This document shows, piece after piece, positions 21,050-29,593 of a stretch of 64,000 nt of DNA. The notes beneath the pieces were generated by a model. That model was not told the DNA's origin. It worked only from the letters and a program-made list of their open reading frames with translations, and did not search any database. The DNA lies in contig NZ_FTMD01000007.1 of the NCBI RefSeq assembly GCF_900156155.1, positions 186,001-250,000 on the forward strand. Reading direction: 5' to 3'. The translations under genes were made by a program, and so were the position numbers. This stretch comes from Aromatoleum tolulyticum. GTDB lineage: Bacteria > Pseudomonadota > Gammaproteobacteria > Burkholderiales > Rhodocyclaceae. Positions within the stretch are counted from its first letter, which is position 1. Every line of letters begins with the position of its first letter.

Positions 21050-21605
21050 GCGGCTGAGGCGCGCGCTCGCTGCCGTCGTGCTGTGCCTGCTGGTGCCGCT
21101 CGCGGCACTTGCCGAGGGGCGCATCGATTACGCCGAAATCGTGCCGGGCGACGAGGGTTATGTTGTCAATGCCGACATCGACCTCGAGCTCAATCCGCGC
21201 CTGGTCGAAGCCGTCAATCGCGGCGTATCGCTGTATTTCAGCGCACAGTTCGTCGTCGAGCGCGACCGCTGGTACTGGCTCGACGAGGTCGTCGCCGAGC
21301 GCTCGCTGAATTTCCGCCTCACCTACAACGCGATCGCACGCAGCTACCGGCTGTCGGTCGGCAACTTCCACCAGAGTTTCGAGACCCTGGAGTCCGCGGT
21401 GCGCACGATGCAGCGCATCCGCAACTGGCTGATCGCGCCCGCTGGCGACCTCAAGACCGGCACCACGTATCGTGCCGCGCTGCGCTTCCAGCTCGACACC
21501 AGCCTGCTGCCCAGGCCCTTCCAGGTCACGGCGATCGGCAGCCGCGACTGGAACCTCACCACCGACTGGCAGCGCTGGACCTTCCTCGCAGGCGGCAATC
21601 CATGA
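21042..21605 (+). CDS. DUF4390 domain exported protein
   Basis: The protein has about 187 residues from a GTG at 21042 (VPERLRRALAAVVL), overlapping the rsmB stop; an ATG at 21024 is an alternative. It has a signal peptide ending near ALAEG, then a beta-rich domain with RWYWLDEVVAERSLNFRLTYN and FLAGGNP at the end. DUF4390 proteins are regularly encoded between rsmB and the NtrY-like kinase in betaproteobacteria, so a periplasmic or outer-membrane role linked to that sensor is plausible but unproven. Its stop overlaps the kinase ATG. Confidence 0.88.
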   Translation: MPERLRRALAAVVLCLLVPLAALAEGRIDYAEIVPGDEGYVVNADIDLELNPRLVEAVNRGVSLYFSAQFVVERDRWYWLDEVVAERSLNFRLTYNAIARSYRLSVGNFHQSFETLESAVRTMQRIRNWLIAPAGDLKTGTTYRAALRFQLDTSLLPRPFQVTAIGSRDWNLTTDWQRWTFLAGGNP

Positions 21606-23716
21606 AGCGCACGCTCCTCGTCGTGGTCGCGGCGATCGCCGGCATCTCGCTGTTCCTGCTCGCGTCGGCGACCTCGAATACGGACCTCTTCGCGGCAAGC
21701 TATCCCTACCTGCTCGCGATCAACGGTGCGATCGTCGTCGCGCTGCTCGGGCTCGTCGCTTTCCAGTTGCGCCGCCTGTGGCGCGAGTACCGCACGCGCC
21801 AGTTCGGTTCGCGCCTGAAGTACCGCCTGATGCTGATGTTCGCGCTGATGGCGCTGGTGCCGGGCGTCGTGGTGTATGCCGTGTCGCTGCAGTTCGTCGT
21901 GCGCAGTATCGAGTCGTGGTTCGACGTGCGCGTCGATTCCGCGCTCGAGGGCGGAATCGCGCTGGGGCAGAATGCGCTCGACTACCTCACCAGCCAGGTC
22001 AGCGACAAGGCACGCGAGATGGCGCTCGACCTCGAGGGGGTCGAGCCGGTGCCGCCGACCCTGCTCAACCGTCTGCGCGAACAGGCGGGCGTCGGCAGCG
22101 CGACCGTGATCGGGCCCTCGGGTCAGGTCGTGGCAACCGTCTCGGACGGCCTCGGCGGACTCTTTCCCGAGCTCCCCAGTGCCGCGCAGCTGCGCGAGGC
22201 CCGCCAGACGCAGCGCTACCACGTCGTCGACAGCCGCGCGGGCGCAGGCCTGACGATACGCGTCGTGGTGCCCATCCCGTCGCGCACGCTCAACATGGAT
22301 ACCCACTACCTGCAGCTCATGCAGGCGGTGCCGGAGTCTTTCGTGCGCAACGCGGAGGCGGTGCAGGAGGCCTATCGCGAATACCAGCAGCTGACGCTCG
22401 GTCGCGCGGGGCTGAACCGCATCTACACGCTGACCCTGACGCTGACCCTGCTGGTCGCTCTGCTCGCGGCGGTGGCGGTGGCCTTCGTGCTGTCGCGGCG
22501 GCTGGCGGCGCCGCTGCTGATCCTAGCCGAGGGCACGCAGGCGGTGGCGCAGGGCGACTTCAGTCCGCGCCAGGCGCTGCCGGCACGCGACGAGCTGGGG
22601 GTGCTGACGCAGTCCTTCAACCGCATGACGCGCCAGCTCGTGGAGGCGCGCGATCTCGCCGAGCGCAACCGTGCCGCGGTCGAATCGTCGCGTGCCTACC
22701 TCGAGAGCGTGCTGGCGAACCTGTCGACCGGGGTGCTGGCGTTCGCCGCCGACGGCAAGCTGCGGGCGGCCAACGCCGGCGCGATGGCGATCCTGCAGGA
22801 CGAGCTGGAGGGCTACGAGGAACTCACGCTGACCCAGTGGCCGAAGCATCATGGCTTTCGCGATGCACTGGTGAAGGGCTTCGCCGATAACGCCGGCGAC
22901 TGGCACGAGGAGCTGGAGCTGGTGTCGCACGAGGGGGCATCGCAGACCTTGCTGATCCATGGAGCGCGCCTGCCGCAGGCCTCGGGTGGGGGTCTGGTGG
23001 TGGTGTTCGACGACATTTCGCGCCTGATTGCCGCGCAGCGCACGGCGGCATGGGCGGAGGTGGCGCGCCGGCTGGCGCACGAGATCAAGAATCCGCTCAC
23101 GCCAATCCAGCTTTCGGCCGAGCGGCTCGCGTACAAGCTCGCGGACCGTCTCGACGACGAGGGGCGCGAGGTGCTCGAGCGCGGCACCCGCACGATCGTG
23201 AACCAGGTCGAGGCGATGAAAAACATGGTGAACGATTTCCGGGATTATGCGAAGCTCCCGAGTCCGGTGCTCGGTCGCCTCGACCTCAACGCGCTGGTCG
23301 GCGAGGTGCTGAACCTGTACGAGAGCTCGCCGGTGATGATCCGCGCCGAGCTGGGGCGCAACCTGCCGCCGGTGGCGGGCGACGCGAGCCAGATCCGGCA
23401 GGTGATCCACAACCTGCTGCAGAATGCGGAGGACGCGCTCGCCGGCCAGGAAGACGGCGTGGTCACGCTGACGACGCGCCTGGAAGGCGATCGGGTGGCG
23501 CTGCAGTTGCGCGACAACGGGCCGGGCTTCCCGGCGCAGCTGCTGACGCGCGCGTTCGAGCCGTACTTCACGACCAAGAGCCGCGGGACGGGCCTGGGTC
23601 TGGCGATGGTGAAGAAGATCATCGACGAACATGGTGGCGAGGTTCGCCTGCTGAACGGCGAAACCGGCGGGGCCGAAGTGCGCATCCGCCTGCGCCTCGC
23701 CACCGCGGAAATGTGA
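21602..23716 (+). CDS. ntrY: NtrY-like membrane sensor histidine kinase
   Basis: A 704-residue kinase starting at the ATG at 21602; the frame is open upstream inside DUF4390. It has N-terminal membrane segments at about 5-20, 40-55 and 80-100, a periplasmic loop, and another segment near 275-300. A HAMP domain follows (SRRLAAPLLILAEGTQAVAQ), then a PAS region (LSTGVLAFAADGKLRAANAG), then HisKA with the phosphorylated His near residue 493 (RRLAHEIKNPLTPIQ). HATPase motifs are IHNLLQNAEDAL, DNGPGFP and GTGLGLAMVKKI. It should phosphorylate the NtrX-like regulator 10 bases downstream. In related bacteria such pairs respond to redox or envelope and nitrogen cues. Confidence 0.92.
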   Translation: MKRTLLVVVAAIAGISLFLLASATSNTDLFAASYPYLLAINGAIVVALLGLVAFQLRRLWREYRTRQFGSRLKYRLMLMFALMALVPGVVVYAVSLQFVVRSIESWFDVRVDSALEGGIALGQNALDYLTSQVSDKAREMALDLEGVEPVPPTLLNRLREQAGVGSATVIGPSGQVVATVSDGLGGLFPELPSAAQLREARQTQRYHVVDSRAGAGLTIRVVVPIPSRTLNMDTHYLQLMQAVPESFVRNAEAVQEAYREYQQLTLGRAGLNRIYTLTLTLTLLVALLAAVAVAFVLSRRLAAPLLILAEGTQAVAQGDFSPRQALPARDELGVLTQSFNRMTRQLVEARDLAERNRAAVESSRAYLESVLANLSTGVLAFAADGKLRAANAGAMAILQDELEGYEELTLTQWPKHHGFRDALVKGFADNAGDWHEELELVSHEGASQTLLIHGARLPQASGGGLVVVFDDISRLIAAQRTAAWAEVARRLAHEIKNPLTPIQLSAERLAYKLADRLDDEGREVLERGTRTIVNQVEAMKNMVNDFRDYAKLPSPVLGRLDLNALVGEVLNLYESSPVMIRAELGRNLPPVAGDASQIRQVIHNLLQNAEDALAGQEDGVVTLTTRLEGDRVALQLRDNGPGFPAQLLTRAFEPYFTTKSRGTGLGLAMVKKIIDEHGGEVRLLNGETGGAEVRIRLRLATAEM

Positions 23717-23726
23717 TTAGTGACAG

Positions 23727-24971
23727 ATGGCAAACATACTTATCGTTGACGACGAAGTCGGTATCCGCGAACTCTTGTCGGAGATCCTGCGCGACGAAGG
23801 GCACGACGTGGCGCTGGCGGAGAACGCCGCCGCGGCGCGCGCGGTGCGCAATGCGCGGCGTCCGGACCTGGTGCTGCTGGATATCTGGATGCCCGATACC
23901 GACGGCATAACGCTGCTGAAGGAGTGGTCGGCCAACGGCCAGCTCAACATGCCGGTCGTGATGATGTCGGGACACGGCACGATCGACACCGCGGTCGAGG
24001 CGACGCGCATCGGCGCGATCGACTATCTCGAGAAGCCGATCGGCCTGCAGAAACTGCTGTCGGCGGTGAAGCGCGGCCTGCAGCGCCCCGCCGCACCCGG
24101 TGCGCCGGCGCCGCTGACGCTCGCGGCCTTCACGCGCTCGGCGCCGCTGCGCGAACTGGCGCGGCTGGTGCAGCAGGTGGTGGTCAATTCGCGCGTGCTG
24201 CTGCTGCGCGTGGGGCAGGGAAGTATCGCGGAACTCGCCGCGCGCAGCGTGCAGCCGAAGGCGTCGCCGTGGCTGGACCTCGCTGCCGTGTCGGCGCCGC
24301 TGGACGTGAACCAGCTGCAGGCCTGCCAGGGCGGGGTGCTGTTCGTCGGCGAGCTCGCGCGCCTGTCGCGCACGCAGCAGAAGAACCTCGCTTTCGCGCT
24401 GGAACGGCTGGAGCGCTACGACCTGCGCCTGGTCGTCGCGACCGACCACACGCTGGAGTCGCTGGTGCGCGAAGGCTGGGAGGAGTCGCTTGCGGTCCGC
24501 CTGTTCGAGGTGAGCCTCGCGCCGCCCTCGCTCGCGGACGTGCGCGACGATCTGCCGGAGATCGCCGCGCAGCTCCTGCTGCACCTCGTGGAGGCCGGCG
24601 AGGTGCCGCGTCGCCATTTCTCGACGGCGGCGTTGAATGCGCTGCGCGCGCAGCCCTGGCCGGGCGGCTATGCGGAACTGCGGGCGGCGGTGAAGTCGCT
24701 GGCGCTGGGGACGCTGGACGAGGAGGTTGCGCTGACCGACGTGCGCAGGCTGCTGATCCCGGCCAGCGAGGGGGCGGTCGCGGTATCGCTCGACCAGCCG
24801 CTGCGCGAGGCGCGCGAGGCTTTCGAGCGCCTGTACTTCGAGCACCACCTGCGCCTCGAAGGCAGCAACATGACGCGGCTCGCGGAGAAGAGCGGCCTCG
24901 AGCGCACGCACCTGTACCGCAAGCTCAAGCAACTGGGCCTGCACGGCAGCCGACGCACCGAGGAAACCTGA
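23727..24971 (+). CDS. ntrX: NtrX-like response regulator with degenerate central domain
   Basis: A 414-residue protein with a receiver domain at 1-120 (ILIVDDEVGIRELL, phospho-acceptor Asp in LVLLDIWMPD) and a C-terminal Fis-type HTH (NMTRLAEKSGLERTHLYRKL). The middle 130-340 aligns in layout with a sigma-54 AAA+ domain, but the Walker A loop (GETGTGKE type) and the GAFTGA loop that contacts sigma-54 are absent. Remnants such as GGVLFVGELARLSRTQQKNL remain. It therefore probably cannot open sigma-54 promoters and may regulate sigma-70 promoters by DNA binding alone. It is co-transcribed with the NtrY-like kinase. Confidence 0.9.
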   Translation: MANILIVDDEVGIRELLSEILRDEGHDVALAENAAAARAVRNARRPDLVLLDIWMPDTDGITLLKEWSANGQLNMPVVMMSGHGTIDTAVEATRIGAIDYLEKPIGLQKLLSAVKRGLQRPAAPGAPAPLTLAAFTRSAPLRELARLVQQVVVNSRVLLLRVGQGSIAELAARSVQPKASPWLDLAAVSAPLDVNQLQACQGGVLFVGELARLSRTQQKNLAFALERLERYDLRLVVATDHTLESLVREGWEESLAVRLFEVSLAPPSLADVRDDLPEIAAQLLLHLVEAGEVPRRHFSTAALNALRAQPWPGGYAELRAAVKSLALGTLDEEVALTDVRRLLIPASEGAVAVSLDQPLREAREAFERLYFEHHLRLEGSNMTRLAEKSGLERTHLYRKLKQLGLHGSRRTEET

Positions 24972-25060
24972 GGGATTGAGGCGGCCGCACAACAGTCCCG
25001 CTGCGCGGGCCGAGCGCTCGCGTAGAATCAGGCTTCCATAATGCTCGGGGCGTCTTTCAG

Positions 25061-26467
25061 GTGAAGATCATCATCCTTGGAGCGGGCCAGGTCGGCGCGT
25101 CGGTGGCGGAGAACCTCGTCTCCGAGGCCAACGACATCACCCTGATCGACACCAGTGCCGAGCATCTGGAGGTGCTGCGCGACCGCCTGGAACTGCGCAC
25201 GGTGATCGGCAACGCCGCGTCGCCGTCGGTGCTGCGCGAGGCGGGGGCGGACGACGCCGACCTGCTGATCGCGGTGACGCAGTCCGACCAGACCAACCTG
25301 TGCGCCTGTCGCGTCGCGAAGACGCTGTTCAACCTGCCCACGCGCGTCGCGCGGCTGCGTTCGAGCGATTTCGTCGATTACCCGGAATTGCTCGACAGCA
25401 ACAACTTCGCGGTCGATTTCTCGATCTGCCCGGAGCAGATCGTCACGGATTACATCAAGCGCCTGGTCGCCTTCCCCGAGGCGCTGCAGGTCATGGAGTT
25501 CGCCGGCGGGGTGCTGAGCCTGATCTGCGTGCGCGCCTTCGAGGGCGGGCCGCTGGTGGGGCATCCGCTGAAGGCGCTGCGCTACCACATGCCCAACGTC
25601 GAGGTGCGCATCGCGGCGATCTACCGCGGCGACGGCGAGGCGATCATCCCCGAGGGCGACACGATGATCCTGCCCGGCGACGAGGTGTTCTGCCTCGCCT
25701 CGACGGTGCATATCCGCCAGGTGATGCGCGAGATCCGACGCGAGGACCGGCCGATCCGGCGCATCATCATCGCCGGCGGCGGCAACATCGGCCTGCGCCT
25801 GGCGCGCGGCATCGAGGACGATCACAACGTCAAGGTGATCGAGGTCGACCGCCGTCGCGCGGAATTCCTCGCCAGCCAGTTGCGCCGTGCGCTGGTGCTG
25901 CGCGGCGACTCGACGGACGAGAAGCTGCTCGAGAACGAGGGCATCGACGAGGCAGACATGTTCCTCGCGCTGACCAACGACGACGAGGACAACATCATGT
26001 CCGCGTCGCTCGCCAAGCGCATGGGGGCGCACCGCACGCTGGCGCTGATCAACCGCCGCAGCTACGTCGACCTGGTGCAGGGCGGGCCGATCGACATCGC
26101 GATCTCGCCGGCGCAGACCTCGATCGGCTCGCTGCTCCAGCATGTGCGCCAGGGCGACGTGGTCGCCGTGCACAGCCTGCGCCGCGGCGCGGCCGAGGCG
26201 CTGGAGATCATCGCCCACGGCACGCGCAAGGACTCCAAGGTGGTCGGCCGCGCGATCGCGGACATCGCGCTGCCCAAGGGGGCGACCATCGGCGCGATCG
26301 TGCGCGACGAGATGCGGCCCGACGGCAAGGTCGCGCGCCGCCTGGTGGTGATGCCGCACCATGACACGGTGGTCGACAGCGGCGACCACGTGATCGTGTT
26401 CTGTACGCACAAGAAGCTCGTGCGCCAGGTCGAGAAGCTGTTCCAGGTGGGCTTCGGCTTCCTATGA
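25061..26467 (+). CDS. trkA: Trk potassium transporter peripheral subunit TrkA
   Basis: The protein has 468 residues from a GTG at 25061. It has two RCK/KTN repeats, each with a Rossmann NAD-binding start: MKIIILGAGQVGASVAENL at residue 1 and IIIAGGGNIGLRLARGI near 236. Each is followed by a TrkA-C domain. It is a cytoplasmic regulator that binds NAD(H)/ATP and gates TrkH for K+ uptake. It overlaps trkH by four bases (ATGA). Confidence 0.96.
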   Translation: MKIIILGAGQVGASVAENLVSEANDITLIDTSAEHLEVLRDRLELRTVIGNAASPSVLREAGADDADLLIAVTQSDQTNLCACRVAKTLFNLPTRVARLRSSDFVDYPELLDSNNFAVDFSICPEQIVTDYIKRLVAFPEALQVMEFAGGVLSLICVRAFEGGPLVGHPLKALRYHMPNVEVRIAAIYRGDGEAIIPEGDTMILPGDEVFCLASTVHIRQVMREIRREDRPIRRIIIAGGGNIGLRLARGIEDDHNVKVIEVDRRRAEFLASQLRRALVLRGDSTDEKLLENEGIDEADMFLALTNDDEDNIMSASLAKRMGAHRTLALINRRSYVDLVQGGPIDIAISPAQTSIGSLLQHVRQGDVVAVHSLRRGAAEALEIIAHGTRKDSKVVGRAIADIALPKGATIGAIVRDEMRPDGKVARRLVVMPHHDTVVDSGDHVIVFCTHKKLVRQVEKLFQVGFGFL

Positions 26468-27930
26468 GGTGGCGCGCGGCTTCCCACCCGGTGCTCAACG
26501 CACTGGGCCTGATCGTGATGCTGTTCGCCGTGCTGATGGTTTTTCCGCTCGCGGTGTCGTGGTTCGTGGGGGACGGGGCGACGGTCGCATTCGACCACGC
26601 GGTGCTCGTCACCCTCGCGGCCGGGCTGCTGCTGTGGCTGCCGACGCGCGGGCGCAAGCGCGACCTGCATACGCGCGACGGCTTCCTGCTGGTGGCGCTG
26701 ACCTGGGTCGTGATGCCGGTGTTCGGCGCGCTGCCGCTGCTCGACTTCATTCCCGACCTGTCGGTGACGGATGCGTATTTCGAGGCCGTGTCGGGCCTCA
26801 CCGCGACCGGCGGCACGGTGCTGGTGGGGCTGGAGCATCTGCCGCTGTCGATCAACCTGTGGCGCACCTTCATGCACTGGATCGGCGGCATGGGCGTCAT
26901 CGTGCTGGTGGTCGCGATCCTGCCGCTGCTGGGCATCGGTGGCCGGCAGCTGATGAAGGTCGAGGTGCCGACGCCGATGAAGGAGCAGAGCCTGACGCCG
27001 CGCATCGCCGAGACCGCGAAGGGCCTGTGGATGACCTACTGCCTGCTCACGGTGGCCTGCGCCGTGAGCCTGTGGCTCGCCGGGCTGGACGGTTGGGAGG
27101 CGATCATCCACACCTTCAGCGTCGTCGGGCTGGGGGGCTTTTCGAGCAAGGACGCCTCGCTCGGCCATTTCGGGAACGTGTCGGTCGACATGATCGTGAT
27201 CGTGTTCGCGCTGCTGTCGGGCCTGAACTTCGCGACGCATTACCTGGCGCTGGCCCGGCGCAGCCTCAAGCCCTACCTTGCCGATCCGGAGCTGCCGTTC
27301 TATTTCGCGACGCTCGCGCTGAGCATCGTCGTGCTCACGATTTACCTGATGCAGTTCGGCGCCCACCCGGATTTCCTCAGCACGCTGCGCTACGTCGCCT
27401 TCCACGTCGTGTCGATCTCCACCTCGCTCGGGCTGGCGACCTACGATTACACGCTATGGCCGATGTTCGCGCAGATCTGGGTGCTGTTCCTCGGCAGCTT
27501 CATCGCCTGCTCCGGTTCGGCCGGCGGCGGCATCAAGATGATGCGCGCGATGATCCTGTACAAGCAGGTGTTCCGCGAGATCGTGCGCTCGCTGCACCCG
27601 CACGCGGTGCATCCGGTGCGCATCCGCAACCAGCCGGTGTCTGACGACATCCTGCACGCGGTGCTCGGCTTCAGCTTTATGTACATGGTGACGATCGTGT
27701 CGTTGACCTTGCTGCTGTCGGCGACCGGGCTGGACATCGTCACGGCGTTCTCGGGCGTGGTGGCCTGCCTCAACAACACCGGCCCGGGCCTCGGCGCGCT
27801 CGGTCCGGCATCGAACTACCAGGGGCTGACCGATTTCCAGACCTGGGTACTCTCCTTCACGATGATCCTCGGCCGCCTGGAGATCTTCACGCTGCTGGTA
27901 GTGATGACGCCGGTGTTCTGGCGGCGCTGA
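26464..27930 (+). CDS. trkH: Trk potassium uptake transmembrane protein TrkH
   Basis: A 488-residue membrane protein with about ten hydrophobic segments. It has the selectivity-filter repeats of the Trk/Ktr family: SGLTATGGTVLVGLEHLP, VVGLGGFSSKDAS, ISTSLGLATYDYT and NNTGPGLGALGP. The intramembrane-gate region lies around SGSAGGGIKMMRAM. It forms the K+ pore with TrkA. It is co-transcribed with trkA; the following spacer holds the urt regulatory region. Confidence 0.96.
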   Translation: MRWRAASHPVLNALGLIVMLFAVLMVFPLAVSWFVGDGATVAFDHAVLVTLAAGLLLWLPTRGRKRDLHTRDGFLLVALTWVVMPVFGALPLLDFIPDLSVTDAYFEAVSGLTATGGTVLVGLEHLPLSINLWRTFMHWIGGMGVIVLVVAILPLLGIGGRQLMKVEVPTPMKEQSLTPRIAETAKGLWMTYCLLTVACAVSLWLAGLDGWEAIIHTFSVVGLGGFSSKDASLGHFGNVSVDMIVIVFALLSGLNFATHYLALARRSLKPYLADPELPFYFATLALSIVVLTIYLMQFGAHPDFLSTLRYVAFHVVSISTSLGLATYDYTLWPMFAQIWVLFLGSFIACSGSAGGGIKMMRAMILYKQVFREIVRSLHPHAVHPVRIRNQPVSDDILHAVLGFSFMYMVTIVSLTLLLSATGLDIVTAFSGVVACLNNTGPGLGALGPASNYQGLTDFQTWVLSFTMILGRLEIFTLLVVMTPVFWRR

Positions 27931-27935
27931 GCGGC

Positions 27936-27950
27936 GCACCAGGCTGGTGC
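27936..27950. promoter_or_regulatory. NtrC-type enhancer palindrome
   Basis: GCACC-N5-GGTGC (27936-27940 and 27946-27950) matches the core of the NtrC binding consensus TGCACC-N5-GGTGCA, with only the outermost bases differing. It lies about 107 bases upstream of the sigma-54 promoter of urtA, a normal enhancer distance. Confidence 0.7.
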
Positions 27951-28056
27951 CGCGGATTGATGCAGCGCGTCACGACGGGGCGGAGCGTCGCTGCAGCCGC
28001 ATGCGCGGCAAGCGATTATTGATCGCAACATATTGAAAGTTAGCGATTTTCATAAC

Positions 28057-28072
28057 TTGGCATATCCCTTGC
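28057..28072 (+). promoter_or_regulatory. sigma-54 promoter of urtA
   Basis: TTGGCATATCCCTTGC has the required GG (-24) and GC (-12) separated by ten bases and closely matches TTGGCACG-N4-TTGC. It lies 59 bases upstream of the urtA ATG. With the NtrC-type palindrome it indicates nitrogen-limitation control of urea uptake. Confidence 0.82.
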
Positions 28073-28131
28073 GGTGGGAACGGTAACAACGCAGCGCGCG
28101 TTGTACCACTTTCCATCAGGGGGATCTGTCG

Positions 28132-29385
28132 ATGAATCGTCGCACTTTCGTCCAGGCACTGGCTCTTTCCGCTTCCATCGCCGCGATCGGTCTGCCCGTC
28201 GGGGCCCATGCGGCCGACACGATCAAGGTCGGCATCCTGCATTCGCTGTCGGGCACGATGGCGATCTCCGAGACGGCGCTAAAGAACGTGGCGCTGATGA
28301 CGATCGAGGAGATCAACGCCAAGGGCGGCGTGATGGGCAAGAAGCTCGAGCCGGTGGTCGTCGATCCGGCCTCGAACTGGCCGCTGTTCGCCGAGAAGGC
28401 GCGTCAGCTGATTAGCCAGGACAAGGTCGCCGCGGTGTTCGGCTGCTGGACCTCGGTGAGCCGCAAGTCGGTGAACCCGGTGTTCAAGGAACTGAACAGC
28501 CTGCTGTTCTACCCGGTGCAGTACGAAGGCGAGGAGCTCGAGAAGAACGTCTTCTACACCGGCGCTGCGCCCAACCAGCAGGCGATCCCCGCCGTGGAAT
28601 ACTTGATGAGCGCCGAAGGCGGCGGCGCCAAGCGCTTCGTGCTGCTCGGCACCGACTACGTCTATCCGCGCACGACGAACAAGATCCTGCGCGCCTTCCT
28701 CAAGAGCAAGGGCGTGGCCGAGGCCGACATCATGGAGGACTACACCCCCTTCGGCCATTCCGACTACCAGACGATCATCGCGAAGATCAAGAAGTTCGCC
28801 GCCGAGGGCAAGAAGACCGCGGTGATCTCGACGATCAACGGCGACTCGAACGTGCCCTTCTACAAGGAACTCGGCAATGCCGGGCTGAAGGCGACCGACG
28901 TGCCGGTGGTGGCGTTCTCGGTCGGCGAGGAGGAGCTGCGCGGCGTCGATACCAAGCCGCTGGTCGGCCACCTCGCGGCGTGGAACTACTTCATGACGCT
29001 GAAGAACCCCGAGAACGATGCGTTCGCGAAGAAGTACAAGGACTGGGCGAAGAAGAACGGCGTGCCCAACGCGGACACCGTGGTCACCAACGACCCGATG
29101 GAGGCGACCTATGTCGGCATCTACATGTGGAAGCAGGCGGTCGAGAAGGCCAAGTCGACGGACACCGACAAGGTCATCGCGGCGATCGGCGGGCAGACCT
29201 TCAAGTCGCCGTCGGGCTTCACGCTGACGATGGACAAGACCAACCACCACCTGCACAAGCCGGTGTACATCGGCGAAGTGCGCGCCGACGGCCAGTTCGA
29301 CGTGGTGTGGAAGACCAAGGAACCGATCCGCGCCCAGCCGTGGAGCCCGTTCATTGCGGGCAACGAGGGCAAGCAGAAGATCTGA
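28132..29385 (+). CDS. urtA: urea ABC transporter substrate-binding protein
   Basis: A 417-residue periplasmic binding protein with a signal peptide MNRRTFVQALALSASIAAIG ending near GAHA (the RRTF start is Tat-like). The mature part is a branched-chain amino acid/urea-type type-1 periplasmic binding fold: IKVGILHSLSGTMAISE, PVVVDPASNWPLFAEKAR and AVFGCWTSVSRKSV are typical of UrtA. It captures urea for UrtBCDE. It is the first gene of the urt cluster behind the sigma-54 promoter. A strong hairpin follows it. Confidence 0.95.
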   Translation: MNRRTFVQALALSASIAAIGLPVGAHAADTIKVGILHSLSGTMAISETALKNVALMTIEEINAKGGVMGKKLEPVVVDPASNWPLFAEKARQLISQDKVAAVFGCWTSVSRKSVNPVFKELNSLLFYPVQYEGEELEKNVFYTGAAPNQQAIPAVEYLMSAEGGGAKRFVLLGTDYVYPRTTNKILRAFLKSKGVAEADIMEDYTPFGHSDYQTIIAKIKKFAAEGKKTAVISTINGDSNVPFYKELGNAGLKATDVPVVAFSVGEEELRGVDTKPLVGHLAAWNYFMTLKNPENDAFAKKYKDWAKKNGVPNADTVVTNDPMEATYVGIYMWKQAVEKAKSTDTDKVIAAIGGQTFKSPSGFTLTMDKTNHHLHKPVYIGEVRADGQFDVVWKTKEPIRAQPWSPFIAGNEGKQKI

Positions 29386-29507
29386 TGGGGATTTAACCGG
29401 GGAGGGGGAGAACGAGGAGACCACCGGGCCAGCGGCTGGCATGGCCCGGGGCGGATCGTCGATCCGCCGCCTGCAGCACTGCGAGCCATCTCTCCTCGCG
29501 TCACTTT

Positions 29508-29535
29508 GGGGCCGGCTACGGCCGGCCCATTCTTT
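29508..29535 (+). terminator. hairpin between urtA and urtB
   Basis: GGGCCGG (29509-29515) pairs with CCGGCCC (29522-29528) over a six-base loop, followed by ATTCTTT. It lies in the 208-base urtA-urtB gap. Partial termination here would make urtA, the binding protein, more abundant than the permease genes, a common arrangement in ABC operons. Confidence 0.55.
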
Positions 29536-29593
29536 CCATGCGACATTCTGCGCCCGGCCCTGCGCGGCGGGGCGCGAGGCGGAAGATCTTCCG

